DNA of 64,000 nucleotides from Orientallactaga sibirica (taxonomy: Eukaryota > Chordata > Mammalia > Rodentia > Dipodidae): contig JAEOAD010000005.1 in NCBI GenBank assembly GCA_036365145.1, forward strand, positions 6,615,001 through 6,679,000. The letters are read 5' to 3'. Under the pieces are notes generated by a model. It did not search any database. It saw only the letters and a list, made by a program, of their open reading frames with translations, and was not told the origin of the DNA. The position numbers and the translations under genes are program-made. This document shows positions 47,275-59,149 of the stretch, piece after piece; the stretch's first letter is position 1, and each line of letters opens with the position of its first letter.

Positions 47275-48732
47275 CTCTAGCCTAATCATACAAATATAGG
47301 CCTATTTTCAGATGACATGATCTTTATGCATAAGTTACATGAAAGTCTCCATCTCAAAACATCTAAAGGTGATTACTTCCTTCAGCAAAGTGGCAGGAGA
47401 CAAAATCAATGAACAAAAGTCAGTAGGCTTTCTATATGCAAAGGACAAATATACAGAGAAAGAAATCAGCAAAGCTGTCCCATTTTGAATAGCAACAAAA
47501 AAATTAAATACCTTGGAATAACACTAACCAAGGACGTGAAAGACTCCTGGATCGGTAGAATTGATATTGTAAAAATGGCATTTCTACCAAAATCAATATA
47601 CAGACTTAATAAAATACCATCATTCTTCACAGAGATAGAAAAAAGGATCTCAAAATTCATATGAATGGAAGCAGGCCTCAGATATCCAAACATGTCCTCA
47701 GCTAAAGAAATATCTATGGAGGTATCTCCATCCCTAAGTATATCTAAAGCTATACTACAAAGCCGTAATAAGAAGAATATCATGGTACTGGCACTGGCAT
47801 AAAAACAGAAATATAGACCAATGAAACAGAATTGAAGACCCAGACCTTTGACAAAGGTGCCAATAACACAGACTGGAGAAAAGACAGCATCTTCAACAAA
47901 TGGTGCTGGGCAAATTGGATGACCACCTGTTGAAAAATGAAACCAGACCCAGTCATCTCACCATACACAAAAACAATTCCACATGGACTAAGGAGCTCAG
48001 TATAAGACCTGAAACTCTTCAACCACTGGGAAAAAAACCAATTCCACATGGACTAAGGAACTCAGTATAAGACCTGAAACTCTTCAACCACTGGAAAAAA
48101 AACCAATTCCACATGTACTAAGGAGCTCAGTATAAGACCTGAAACTCTTCAACCACTGGAAAAAAAATAGGAGCAATTCTCCATGATATCAGAGTAGGGA
48201 AGGACTTCCTGAACAATACCCCGGTAACCCAGGAAATTAAACTATCTCTTAACCAATGGGATCTCATGAAGCAAAAAAGCTTTTTCACAGGCAAAGAAAC
48301 CATAATCAGAGCCAGTAGATTACCCTGAATAGGGAGTTCTCAGAGGAATAAATACAAATGGCTAATACACACTTAAGAAAATGTTCAGCATCCCTAGCCA
48401 TTAGGGAAATGCAAATTAAAATAAGTATAAGATTCCATCTTACTCTAGTAAGGATGGCAATCATTAAAAAATCAAATGACAACAAGTGTTGGTGAAGATG
48501 TGGGGATAAAGGAACCCTTATTCACTGTTGGTGGGAATGAAAACTTGTACAACCACTATGGAAATCAATATGGAGAGTCCTGAAAAAGATGAATATAGAG
48601 CTACCAATAGACTCAGTTATTCCCTTACTGGGCATTTACCCTGAATGCGTCATGCTTCATGCTCTCCAATGTCAAGCTCCCACTAGTCTTTGGCTAAAAG
48701 AGGGGCTACATCCATCAAAATCTCCCTAAATT
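47275..48732 (+). mobile_element. L1 ORF2 remnant (C-terminal half)
   Basis: Starts within the reverse transcriptase domain: ctattttcagatgacatgatc at 47302-47322 encodes L-F-S-D-D-M-I, the catalytic [FY]xDD box with Ser instead of the usual Ala. Later words encode the thumb and C-terminal region (aaatggtgctgggcaaattgg; ttcactgttggtgggaatg; gggcatttaccctgaatg). Multiple stops and frameshifts and a 65-bp tandem triplication make it non-functional. Interrupted by a SINE and continued in the 3'UTR at right. Confidence 0.93.
47975..48169 (+). repeat. 65-bp tandem triplication inside the L1
   Basis: Three copies starting aattccacatg at 47975, 48040 and 48105, each reading ctcagtataagacctgaaac, tcttcaaccactgg and an A-run. 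The period of 65 breaks the reading frame. Copies differ at one or two positions. Confidence 0.95.
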
Positions 48733-48972
48733 GGGCTGGAGAAATTGCTCAGTGGTTAAGGCACTTGCTGCAAAGTCAAAGTCCCAGGTTCCAGTCCCCA
48801 GGACCTAGACAAGCCAGATGCAAAGGTGGCACATATGTCTGGAGTTCGTTTGCAGCAGCTGGAAAGAATGGCATATCCATTCTTTCTCTTTCATTCTATC
48901 CGCATCTCTCTCTCTCTCTCTCTTTCTCTCCCTCTCCCCTTTCATAAATAAATAAATAAATGAAATATTTTT
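48733..48972 (+). repeat. B2-like SINE nested in L1, with target-site duplication
   Basis: gggctggagaaattgctcagtggttaagg through ataaataaataaataaatgaaat. Flanked by aaatctccctaaatt (48718-48732) and aaatctctctaaatt (48973-48987), so it landed in the L1 after the L1 itself was in place. Confidence 0.96.
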
Positions 48973-48987
48973 AAATCTCTCTAAATT

Positions 48988-49505
48988 AATAAAGCTTACC
49001 CAATTTAACCTATGCTGACTTCACTCTCCATTGGAGAATCTGTTCTTATTTTTCAGAAGGTTGCAAGACCCAAGGAAATAAACCACCCCTCGCATAGCAG
49101 TCAAGGCCCCTGCAAAACCACAGTGGAAGTGGAAAGATGAGCAAGAGTGCTGCTTCCATGGTGAAGGAGATGCTGAGGATACTCAGCACCTACCAAAGCA
49201 GAACTCTAGAGGCTCCTAAGAGCTCATCACTGAAGTATGCTCAAAACACACCCAGCAAGACTCAAGGAATTTTGCTGAAGAGGGGGAGGAAAGATTGTAG
49301 GGTCACAGGATGGTATGACATGCCCAGAGGCACTGCCTCCCCCCAACAACTGACTTTTGCTCCTGTAATGCACAGCCCACAATTCCACCAGGAATGCCAG
49401 CAACCCCACTGAGAAGGGCCCCCTGCGGAATGGGGGCGGGAGGAGGAAAAGAGGGTACCAACACATGATGTAGCCATACAAAATATGTTCTTAATATAAT
49501 AAAAA
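48988..49505 (+). mobile_element. L1 3'UTR, continuation after the nested SINE
   Basis: Collinear with the L1 3' end at 43960-44403, ending in tacaaaatatgttcttaatataataaaa. Contains the G-rich tract agaagggccccctgcggaatgggggcgggagg common in rodent L1 3'UTRs. Confidence 0.85.
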
Positions 49506-50289
49506 AGAAGACTAAATTTTCAGCAATTCCTCAACTGAACTCAGCAGCAATCCCAGTGAGGCTTTATCAAACAGACATGTACTGTACTGCCAGGGATTCT
49601 TCCAGAATCATTAATATAATATGTAAGTGAAGTTCTATTTGAGAAGCATTTTTTATTTTATTTTTTTCTTTCTAGTTCTCTAGGCTGGAACTGACTCTAT
49701 TCAGATTGTTTCCAACTAAAGTTTTAAATTTTATAACATATGCAACTTCTCCTTTTGTGGCAAGAGTGATGGTGTAAAGAGCCCCTATTTAAGACACGGA
49801 GACCAGGCTCACAAAGACAAGTTTGGGTATTCCTCAAGCTGTTCTGCACGAGGGAATCATTGTATTGTGTCTCTGAACTCTAAAGACAGCACATCATGTG
49901 TGTACAATAGTGCAAGATATTGCCTTGGGCATTTTTCATTGCTGACTCCTGGATAACACAGGATGGGAAAGTGGATCATCTTTGTACCTCAAGGTGACAA
50001 CCACACTATTCATTGTGGGCGTTTATCTGAGCTGTACTGGGGAAAATAAGACACGGACGCTTACAAACAATCTAGTGCACAGTCTCATGCTATAGAAACT
50101 GAGGACAAAGGAACAAGGCCTAACATAAAGCCATAGTTAATAAATGGCCAATACAATAAAAGTTACAGATATCTGCATTTCAGTAAGGAGTAACAGACTC
50201 AGAAAATGGTGTGATTTGACCTTTCTAATCTCCAGTCTAAGAAGTAACATTTCCTATAAGATTGGGCAAGAAGATGATGAAGCCTAATC
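49506..50289. other. Intronic unique sequence
   Basis: Nothing recognised. Confidence 0.4.
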
Positions 50290-50305
50290 AAAAGCTACAG
50301 AATTA

Positions 50306-50462
50306 GGACAGGAGCGATGGCTTAGCAGTTAAGGCACTTGCCTGCAAAGCCAAAGGACCTTGGTTTGATTCTCCAGGACCCACGTAAGCCAGATGCACAA
50401 GGTGGCACATGTATCTGGAGTTCGTTTGCAGTGGCTGGAGGGCCTGGTGTGCCAGTTCTCCT

Positions 50463-50494
<32 letters not shown>

Positions 50495-50528
50495 TCTCAA
50501 ATAAATAAATAAAAATAAAGTATTTTTT
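50306..50528 (+). repeat. B2-like SINE, short form, with target-site duplication
   Basis: caggagcgatggcttagcagttaagg through caaataaataaataaaaataaag. Flanked by aaaagctacagaatta (50290-50305) and aaaagctatagaatta (50529-50544). Confidence 0.96.
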
Positions 50529-50696
50529 AAAAGCTATAGAATTAAAGAATGGTTTGTACATTACCCGTGATGAGAAATTGCTAGCACACAGTCAGCTACA
50601 CTAACAAAAGACTATGCAATATTGCTAAGACACAGTCAACTCTACTAAGAAACTGAAGAACATATGCAATATATGATGCATTAAAATAAAGTTTGG

Positions 50697-50962
50697 GGCT
50701 GGAGAGATGGCTTAGCGGTTAAGGCGCCTGCCTCTTAAGCCCAAGAACGCTGGTTCTAATCTCCAGCAGCTCCAATCTCCAGGTCCCACATTTACCCAGA
50801 TGCAGTGACACAAGGGCGCAATGCCACACTTGACCACAAGGGGCGCACACATTTGGATTTTGTTCTCAGCAGCTGAGAGGCTGCTGGCATGCCCATCTCT
50901 ATCTGTCTTCTCTCTCTCTCTCTCTCTCTTTCTAAATAAATCCATAAATAAATAAATAAATA
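50697..50962 (+). repeat. B2-like SINE, long form
   Basis: Long-form signature with a small internal repeat (aatctccag cagctcc aatctccagg at about 50758-50782). ataaagtttg occurs immediately before the head (50687) and after the tail (50963). Confidence 0.95.
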
Positions 50963-51281
50963 AATAAAGTTTGCTCCAGAAGACATGTTTTCTCAAAATT
51001 GTCAGTAGCCTAATATGACCTCCCTAAGCCCTTTGCACACTGGATTGGAGACACACAGTGAACCTTATGAGGTTTATTCTCCTTTGAACAATAGAGAGTA
51101 AGGAAATTTCCATTCCAGATGGAAGCAATGCATACTTAACGTCTGTAACATTATTTTATTATTCCAATATGACAGTCCTGACAAATGTTGACTAGAGATC
51201 CAATGAAAAGTGTAACAATACTTTGGAATGGTGACATGGAGAACTCAATGTTAGCACTGCTTGACTTTTATTTTTTAAAAA

Positions 51282-51503
51282 AGTATTCATTTATTTATTT
51301 ATTTGGGAGAGAGAGAGAGAGAGAGAGACAGAGAGAGAGGAGGAGAGAATGGACACACCAGGGCCTCCAGCCACTGCAAATGGACTCCAGATGCATGCAC
51401 CTCCTTGTGCATCTGGCTAACGTGGTTCCTGGAAAATCAAACCGAGATCCTTTGGCTTTGTGCAGGCAAATGCCTTAACCACTAAGCTCCATCTCTCCAG
51501 CCC
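51282..51503 (-). repeat. B2-like SINE, short form (first of two at one target)
   Basis: Reversed copy with GA-rich tail, ending ctccatctctccagccc. The target word ctgcttgactttta precedes it at 51258 and ctgcttgtctttt follows at 51504. Confidence 0.95.
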
Positions 51504-51529
51504 CTGCTTGTCTTTTTTTTTTTTTAAGT

Positions 51530-51797
51530 TTTTTTTTAAATTTTTTTTTTATTTTTGGAGAGAGACACAGAGAGAGACAGAGAGAGAGGAAGAGGGAGAC
51601 AGATAGAGAATGGGTGTGCCAGCAGTCTCTCAGCTGCTGTGAACAAAATCCAGATGCATGCGCCCCCTTGTGTGCAAGTGTGGCATTGTGCCCTTGAGTC
51701 ACTTTGCATCTGGCTAAACGTGGGACCTGGAGATTGGAACCGGGTTCTTAGGCTTAGTAGGCAGGCGCCTTAACCACTAAGCCATCTCTCCAGCCCC
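51530..51797 (-). repeat. B2-like SINE, long form (second at the same target)
   Basis: Reversed long form: cagcagtctctcagctgctg, gcattgtgcccttgagtcactttgcatctgg, ending ccatctctccagcccc. The target word cctgcttgtctttt occurs at 51503-51516 and 51798-51811. Confidence 0.95.
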
Positions 51798-51811
51798 CTG
51801 CTTGTCTTTTA

Positions 51812-52706
51812 AAAGGACAAAATTTGGGAAAGATCTTCTTTCTAGATCAGTGGTTACCTCTTTAGTTAGCTGAAACACACACGTGTGTGCATGAAGGTAA
51901 ACAGAGCACAATAGCAGACTAACACTTATCTCAAGACCACACTGCCTTGGAGAAGCTGTTAGCAATAAAACCCATTTGCCTAATTTCCCTCTTATTTATC
52001 AAGACAGCATTTTTATTTTCAAAAGAAAGCCATTACCTTACCTTTACACACAGCTGGATTATAATGACAGACTTAATTAAAAGTAACAGACATGTCTTTA
52101 TGAGGAAAACTAAAGGAAAAAAAAACTAAAGAAAAAAATACAGAGGAATCTAAAATGTCTGGAATTTCTTTTTCTTCTTTCTTTCATCGATTGTTGCAAT
52201 GGTTAAGTTCACAGGTCAGTTTCCTAAGGTGCCTAAAGATTCTTTGTCACCTGTCACTCTGGGCCATCTCCCAGAAAGCACCACTCTGTACACAGTGGTG
52301 ACCTCTATTTTTGGTCCAAAATTGCTGCATGGCCCAACCAGTAAGTTCTGAGGCCCTCCTGGCCTGTTCACAGCATCCTTAGGAGACTAACTTCTCTAAT
52401 CAAGAAGAAGTAACTGCCATAATAATTAATATGAAATTCAAATACAGTGTCATTTCTCATTGTGCCATTGATTAATTGCATTTTTGATGATTAAGATCAT
52501 TGTTTGGAATATTTAAGCCCTTGAATGAAAAACAAAAAACTACATTCATCTAAGCCTTTGTGCTTGACAGTACTTAACCTGTGGCATCTCAGTGGCCTCC
52601 GTGCCCAGCGTGGTGTGTGATGGCTTCATCTGTTTGCATGGACAAACAGTTCCGCCTTCAGCGAAGTACCTGAGTGAAGGGCATGGGCCTCGATTCTACA
52701 GACACT
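51812..52706. other. Intronic unique sequence
   Basis: No repeats recognised. 52400-52530 has ataattaatatgaaattc, gattaattgcatttttgatgattaag and similar words, a candidate conserved non-coding block. Confidence 0.4.
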
Positions 52707-52868
52707 TTTTTTTTTTTTTTTTTTGGTTTTCCGAGGCAAGGTCTCACTCTAGCTCAGGCTGACCTGGAATTCACTATGTAGTCTCAGGGTGGCCTTGAAC
52801 TCTCGGCGATCCTCCTACCTCTGCCTCCCAAGTGCTGGGATTAAAGGTGTGCACCACCACGCCTGGCC
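52707..52868 (-). repeat. B1 SINE, young
   Basis: T-run then ggttttccgaggcaaggtctcactctagctcaggctgacc through gtgtgcaccaccacgcctggcc. Confidence 0.96.
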
Positions 52869-53310
52869 TACCATCACATTTTTAACAGAAGCAGAGGTGG
52901 GACTTTGTAAAGGGCATTTTGCAAGAAGCATAACTTAAGATGAAATATTTAGCCCATCTACTTATTAAGGCAAAATTTGTGAGTCTAATTTAAGCCATTA
53001 TTTTATAATGAGTGCCCTCTGGTTCCTTAATTCATCAATTTCCTTTGTAACACTTGCATTAGCTGTGCACTTAGCTCTCTTCCTGTGCTTTTCTAGAGCT
53101 CTGCTCTTGCATTTTGTGCTTCTGGCTTCCTTTTCAGCTAAGATCTGTCAAGTACCTCTTGACGTCATAGTCTCATTGCCCTATGAGAAAAGAGTGAGCT
53201 CACCAGTAAACCTGGGTCAGGAGCCCCAGAAGCCCTGACAGAGGACAGAAGCCACACCTCACAGGAGGGTCTGCTTTTCCTGAAGCCTACAGGTCTGCAG
53301 AATCAGTTTT
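52869..53310. other. Intronic unique sequence
   Basis: Nothing recognised. Confidence 0.4.
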
Positions 53311-53325
53311 AAAAATCTCAAAACT

Positions 53326-53473
53326 GGGGCTGGAGAGATGGCTTAGCAGTTAAGGTGTTTGCCTGCAAAGCAAAGAATCCCAGTTCGATTCTTCAGGACC
53401 CATGTAAACCAGATGCACAAGGGGTTGCATGCATCTGCAGTTCTTTTGCAGTGGCTAGAGGCCTTGCCATGCC

Positions 53474-53531
<58 letters not shown>

Positions 53532-53570
53532 CTCTTTCTCTCTCTCAAATAAATAAAAAAATATTTTTAA
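53326..53570 (+). repeat. B2-like SINE, short form
   Basis: ggggctggagagatggcttagcagttaagg, unusually long TC run (53479-53528), caaataaataaaaaaat. Flanking aaaatctcaaaact and aaaatttcaaaatct suggest a target-site duplication. Confidence 0.96.
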
Positions 53571-53585
53571 AATTTCAAAATCTTG

Positions 53586-53990
53586 GGCTGGGGCTGGAGC
53601 TGAGTGATAGAACAAGACCTGGGTTTAATCTCCAGCACCACAGAAGTTGTTGACTCAGTAGATATAATGCTTCCTGCTCAAGCTTGGGTACTCAAGAGTG
53701 GATCACAAACACCATCAGAAAGCTAAAAGCTGTGGTAGGCTTCTGTACTCCCAGCATGACAATAGGCAGACGGGAGATAGAGACAGACCTGAACTCATGA
53801 ACTGGACACCTGGGGAACAAAATGGTGAACAACAATGAAAGCAACCGATCTTTCCTCAGGTGAGGAGCAAGGTGAGGAACCACACCTGAAAGTTGTCCTC
53901 TGACCTCCAGACATGCTCTGTGGCATGCACATGCCCACACGAATACAAATGAACAGACACATATCAAGCACACATGTCACGCACACATAT
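53586..53990 (+). repeat. B4-like SINE
   Basis: ID-type head (ggggctggagctgagtgatagaac, ggtttaatctccagcacc), then a diverged B1-like middle (ctgtactcccagcatg, aggcagacgggagatagagac) and gttgtcctctgacctccagac with a CA-rich end. This order is that of rodent B4 elements. Confidence 0.7.
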
Positions 53991-54115
53991 GAATATAAAA
54001 AACAAGCCATATGCAAGGAATAAAGACATATGAAAATGTTACACCAGTTAAATCAAAACTTGGAGATTTTTACTTTTCACATAGTTGTCTTTGTCAGGAA
54101 AAGTGACTTTTACTT

Positions 54116-54366
54116 GGCTGGAGAGATGGCTTAGCAGTTAAGGCACTTGCCTGTGAAGCCTAAGGACCCATGTTCTATTCTCCACATCCCACATAAGCCA
54201 GATGCACAAGGTGATGCATGTACAAGGTCGTACATGCACACAAGGTGACACACGCGTCTGAAGTTCAATTACAGTGGCTGGGAACCCAAGTGCCAATTCT
54301 TTCTTGCACGCACACATTCTTACTCTTTCTCAAAAAAGGCCACTCTGTTGGGCTTGCCTCAAAAAC
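54116..54366 (+). repeat. B2-like SINE, with internal triplet
   Basis: ggctggagagatggcttagcagttaagg head. The central cacaaggtgatgcatgtacaaggtcgtacatgcacacaaggtgacac shows the caagg word three times. Flanks agtgacttttactt (54102) and agtgatttttactt (54367). Confidence 0.9.
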
Positions 54367-54384
54367 AGTGATTTTTACTTACAT

Positions 54385-54632
54385 GATTTTTTTTATTTGA
54401 GAGAGACAGAGAGAGACAGAGAAATAGAGAGCAGGAGGGAGAGAATGAGCATGCCAGGGCCTCTCAGCCACTGTGCATGAACTCCAGACACGTGCGCCCC
54501 CTTGTGCACATGTGCGACATTGCACACTTGCATCGCTTTTGCGTCTGGCTAAATGTGGAACCTGGAGATTTGAACAAGCATTTTTGGGCTTTGCAGGCGG
54601 GTACCTTAACCGCTAAGCCATCTCTCCAGCCC
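54385..54632 (-). repeat. B2-like SINE, extended-middle/long intermediate
   Basis: Reversed copy; gcgcccccttgtgcacatgtgcgacattgcacacttgcatcgc middle combines features of the extended and long forms. Ends ccatctctccagcccc. Confidence 0.92.
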
Positions 54633-54679
54633 CTACTTAAACTATTTTTGAAGTGCCTTTGAGGGAGCTAAATTTTGCA

Positions 54680-54752
54680 GGAATAGGGATGTAACTCAGT
54701 TAAGCCTTTGCCTAGGATGAGTAAGGCCTTGGATTTGATGACTAGTACCCTC
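54680..54752 (+). repeat. ID-like SINE
   Basis: gaatagggatgtaactcagttaagcctttgcctaggatgag, ggatttgatgactagtacc. Matches the tRNA-derived head of ID elements with changes. Followed by a TC and a CA run. Confidence 0.7.
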
Positions 54753-54826
54753 CTCTCTCTCTCTTTCTCTATCTCTCTCTCTCTCTCTCTCTCTCACTCT
54801 CACACACACACACACACACACACACT
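54753..54826. repeat. (TC)n then (CA)n compound microsatellite
   Basis: TC run with a few interruptions, then a CA run of about 14 units, placed as the tail of the ID-like element. Confidence 0.92.
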
Positions 54827-56406
54827 AGGCAAGTATCTATTTATCTTACGATAACCACAAAGTTGGCTCTGTCTATATGAGATCAAACTAACCATAACTT
54901 CCATAACTTCGATGCACAGAGCCTGAGGACTTATCTCTCACCAGAGATACAGAGCCTTCTACAATACCCCACACCCACACCCGGGCTTATCTAACAAGGA
55001 GAGAAGGCCAGTCAAAACATCTCAAATAACTGAGTTCAGTATCCCAGGCAGCCCCTAAACTGCAGGCGGCTGTTACGACGGGTCATTTAGAATACAGTCT
55101 CCACTACCAAATACACTTATGCTACAAATAAACGCTATGGTCCCGGCTTCATGTAGACTGCTTTGACACAGTAAAACGATCATAGAGAGATTTAGGAACA
55201 CTGACCCTGGGCTCACTGAGATTACAAATGAGCTCAAGCTGCATTAGTCTACTCAGCATGATGACACTGCATTTTGTTACATCTGGAAATTGTTCAAAGG
55301 TATGACATCATGCAGAGGAGAAAGCTGCAAGAAATTGTGTGAACCGATGGGAGACTGGCTGTTTAGGAGACTCAACTGGGAGAGATGCATGGAGTAGGTT
55401 GCACAGAAGTTGCTTTCTCTGAAGCAGTCCCTCCACTCATGTAGGGTCAGGCAGTGGCAGATGCTAAAGTTTTCTTTCAAATGCAAGAAGTAAGCTCAAG
55501 ATGAGTCCACACTGCCCAGCCAGCACACGTGAGGAGGGCTGAGAGGTAGAGAGCTCAACTCAGATGTGAATGACAAATTGACATTTACGTGATTGGAGTT
55601 TCAGACAATGACTTAAGTCACAGGTTGGAAACCTTTTGGGGGGACAAACGCACCAGTACTGCAGTATTGCGTGCAACAGGGGCTCAGGAACTGGAGCAAA
55701 ATGAGAGCACAGTATTGGGGGGGGGGGTTCATAGCTATTCAGAAGAGCCACCTAACTTAAGACACAGATGGGCTAAGTAGCTGAGCACCAGGATTGCTCT
55801 GAAAATTCCTCACATCGATTTTCTTCAATACAGAGATAAATAAAACATGACCAAATCGGCTTCACTATAATATGGCTCATTGAGGATGCTGTGAATTATT
55901 TATTCCTGACTATCCAAGCGGAATACTTATTCGCTAATCTTGTAAAGCCATATGATAAAATGGTTCAAACCACCCTTAAATTGATTCATTTGCATAGACA
56001 TCTTTAGCAACTAGCTTCTTTATTTGTGCTCCCGAACTAAACTTTATATACCTAGCGTACATGTAGACAATGTTTGACCAGCAACACTGACAGCCAGACC
56101 TACAGAAGGGTGACAAGCTCACAGAAGTGGTGACTGCTTCTCTTAAATTCAAGTGGCTTCCAAAATAAACCAGCAAGAAAATTCATTCATTCATCTTGCA
56201 TTAACTTAATGGTTACTCTGTCCTTGATGCTAAATGCACTGGTGAGAGACAGGAAGTCCTTGCTCACATGGCACAGAGAGGAGTCATTGTGTAAATAAAT
56301 ATACACTGTAAGGAGTGAGGAGAAAGAGCAGGCCACTCTAAAGGAAGGAAGGAGGAAGAACTTGTCTAGGTTTGGAATTCCAGGAAGCCTCTTGGATCAA
56401 AAGGCA
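54827..56406. other. Intronic unique sequence
   Basis: No repeat recognised apart from a G-run at about 55719-55728. Confidence 0.45.
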
Positions 56407-56414
56407 TTCATGTA

Positions 56415-56705
56415 AGTCACTTTTTAGTTGCTGAGAGACAATATCTAAGGTAATTAGAGGAGGAAACATTTACTTTGGCCCATGGTTTCAGAGCCTTGAC
56501 CCATAGTTGCCTCTATTGCTTTTTAGCACATGACACAAGACACCTGTTAACCTCATGACAGGAAATAAGGGGGAAAGAGAAGAAGTGGGAGGAGTTTCAG
56601 CATTCCTTTCAAAAGCATGCCCCCAATAACCTAACTTCATCCTATGCAATCCCATACCCTAAAGGTTCTGCCCTTCCAACAGTACCCCAAGTTGGTCCCC
56701 AAACC
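56415..56705. repeat. Unclassified interspersed repeat, copy 2
   Basis: cactttttagttgctgagagac, tttactttggcccatggtttcagag, ccccaataacctaacttc and ccaacagtaccccaagttggtccccaaacc. Shares order and words with 10090-10470 (gtttgttttggctcactgtttcagg). Confidence 0.5.
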
Positions 56706-56720
56706 TTGAGTGTACAGGTC

Positions 56721-57593
56721 GGGGGAGGGGTAGGGAACTGAAGATCCAAAGGATAACAGCACTTCATGCAGAGTGCTGAGGAACGTGTGAGAACTCAAAG
56801 AAAGCAGATCCCAGGACAGATGTGCCTGGAGGAGGGCGGAGCACCAAAGAAAGCTCTAGGACAGTTCTTGGGGACATGGAGGACATAAGTTGAAGGTGGC
56901 CCAAGTAAGAACCAGTGACAGGAACTGACTCCAAAGAAGCAAGCATGACCAAGATCTGGAAGAGCCCAAGTCATTTTTAAGGGAGTTACAGTTCTCAAGC
57001 TGGCTATACAACCGGGCTCCAAGGGGCTTGAGGGTAACAAGTGATATTTCCTTAGTTGCTCTATAGAACATGAATCTGGGCAGAAGAGAAGCAGAGACCC
57101 CCACTTAGAAGATGATACAACTTGTCCAAATAGGAGGGGGTCCTCCCTGGCAGCAGGAGCAGCTGCTGATGACATAAGCGAGGCACAGGAACACCCTGGC
57201 ATGGGTTAGAAGGGAAGATGTTCATTTCATTGACTGTCTCAAATTCTTATTAGATATACAGGAGAACATGTCAAGTTGGCAGTTATTTGTGAACATGAAA
57301 GAATTTACACGCTCAACATGAGATGGATCGGGATTAAAAACTAAAAACTAAAACATGAAAACAAACTAAACCTGAGCCACTCAGAAAAACAAACAGAACC
57401 CAAGGGGAGAATAACAAAAGAATGAGAGTGAAGACACATCTTCCACATCATGGAAGGCTTGTCAGGTTGGAGAACAAGGATGTGGGACTATGTAAGTCTA
57501 TGTAAGTTAGACCCTAGAAAATAATCTAAATATCAATGCAACAATCCTAAATGAAACAGCTACACAGAATACTGAAAACAATGAATCACCTTG
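56721..57593. other. Intronic unique sequence
   Basis: A 135-codon minus-strand open frame (56795-57202) is present but has no domain or splice context that I recognise. Confidence 0.4.
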
Positions 57594-57779
57594 GGCGGGA
57601 GAGATGGCTTAGTGGTTAAGACCACAATTCCCAGGACCCATGTTAGCCAGACACACAAGATGGCACATGAGTCTGGACTTCATTTGCAATGCCTAGAGGC
57701 CCTTGTGTGCTCATTCTCTCTATCTCTATCTGCCTCTTTATCTCTCTCACACACAACTAAATAAATATTTAAAAAATAA
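57594..57779 (+). repeat. B2-like SINE, internally deleted
   Basis: gcgggagagatggcttagtggttaag then direct passage to cacaattcccaggacccatg; about 25 bases of the head region are missing. Ends aactaaataaatatttaaaaaa. Confidence 0.92.
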
Positions 57780-59149
57780 CCCACCACTAATTATAAGTAA
57801 CATTTATTCACATAACATAAACATGTTAAAGATTATTAACATCTTTATATAAATCATTATAACAAAAGAGAAAAAACACATTATAATCTGTGACATAAAG
57901 ACGTTTGATCCCATCTCAAATCCATTCTTGAAAAACAACTTCTTAATCCAGTCATACTTCCATTTTGTGCAAATCTCTAAATGTGATATCAGTAAAAAAT
58001 ACATAACTAGAAAAAGAAAATAATCTAAGCATGAGGTGACATGAGAGTAGAGAAGGGAGGAAGTACTCTGGTGGCAAAAGACCTTGAGCTGTTATCTGGG
58101 CTGAGCTGAGAAGCACAGTGGAAAGCTTGTTCCTAAAGATGCTGATGTTTTCTCTCTAGTGCCAGAAGGAGAGAGATCATGCAGTGGGGCACAACTCTGA
58201 CATTGTATAGCATTTAGGGAAGAACTGATTTTAATTTTTCTAAGTCCCTAAGGCTGTGACAATAGGAAGCTTTGAAGCTGTAAAATATTCAAGAAAATTT
58301 AGGCATGCATTATACTACGTGTATAAGGAAATTGAGTTTCAATAAGCCACAAAGACAATTAGTTTACTGACTTGCTGACCCTCAAGTTTCTGAGTTTATT
58401 CTATCAATTAGTCCCCTAGAGCAAGCAAAACCCTTAGGCTCTGCATTTTATCACTTCTATTTGTAGTAATAAAAACTCAACTTACAGATTCAAAGAAACA
58501 ACACAGAATGCAATGAAGTAGAATAAAGTAGGTTAGAATGCATTACTAAGTAATCCTTCACAAATGGATCTCCCTAGGCTTTATGTTTGTACATGCTTTA
58601 TTGAGTACTTAACTCAAGGACACTCCCATCCAAGCAGATGGTCCAAGGACAGAAAGCGTAGGCCTATATCTAACTGCACAGCATGCCATGAGCTGTTGGA
58701 GCCTGGGAATTCCTACAGAGTTTTTGAGAATGGGACCTTATTTGGTTTCTGCAAGATCAACTTGGAAATGTAAAGCTTCATGGAGTCATTCGTTCATTTA
58801 AGCATTACACACTGAAAAATCTACAGCCAAGGTCACAGGTGCTGAGAATATTGTGGAACATATAACAATTCTTGTCTATAAAGAACTTTCATTCAAATGG
58901 GCAGAAAGAGGAATAAAGAGAACAGAGAGTGGATGCATTCTTGGAATATGGCCTTACCTCTCAGGATAAAGTCATTTTCAAGTATCACAGGGATTATTAC
59001 TGTGGCTTTCTACCTGCATATTTTTGCTTCTGCTTAACCCCTCTCAGTTCTGTTGCACAGATCAACTGGTAAATACTTTTCGATTATTGCATAATCTTGC
59101 ACTAGAGCTCCATTCCAAACCCTCAAGTGCCTTTCCAGTTTATATATGC
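57780..59149. other. Intronic unique AT-rich sequence
   Basis: Nothing recognised. Confidence 0.45.

Noticed and set aside
47466..48049. Minus-strand frames of 105 and 89 codons
   Set aside because: Antisense to the L1 ORF2 remnant; no independent coding evidence.
56795..57202. 135-codon minus-strand frame in gene orientation, considered as a possible Marchf11 upstream exon
   Set aside because: It lacks the Cys/His spacing of a RING-CH finger and any similarity to the family.
58564..58773. Small frame with CTACHELL, a CxxC-type word
   Set aside because: Only one Cys pair, no domain around it and no splice signals.
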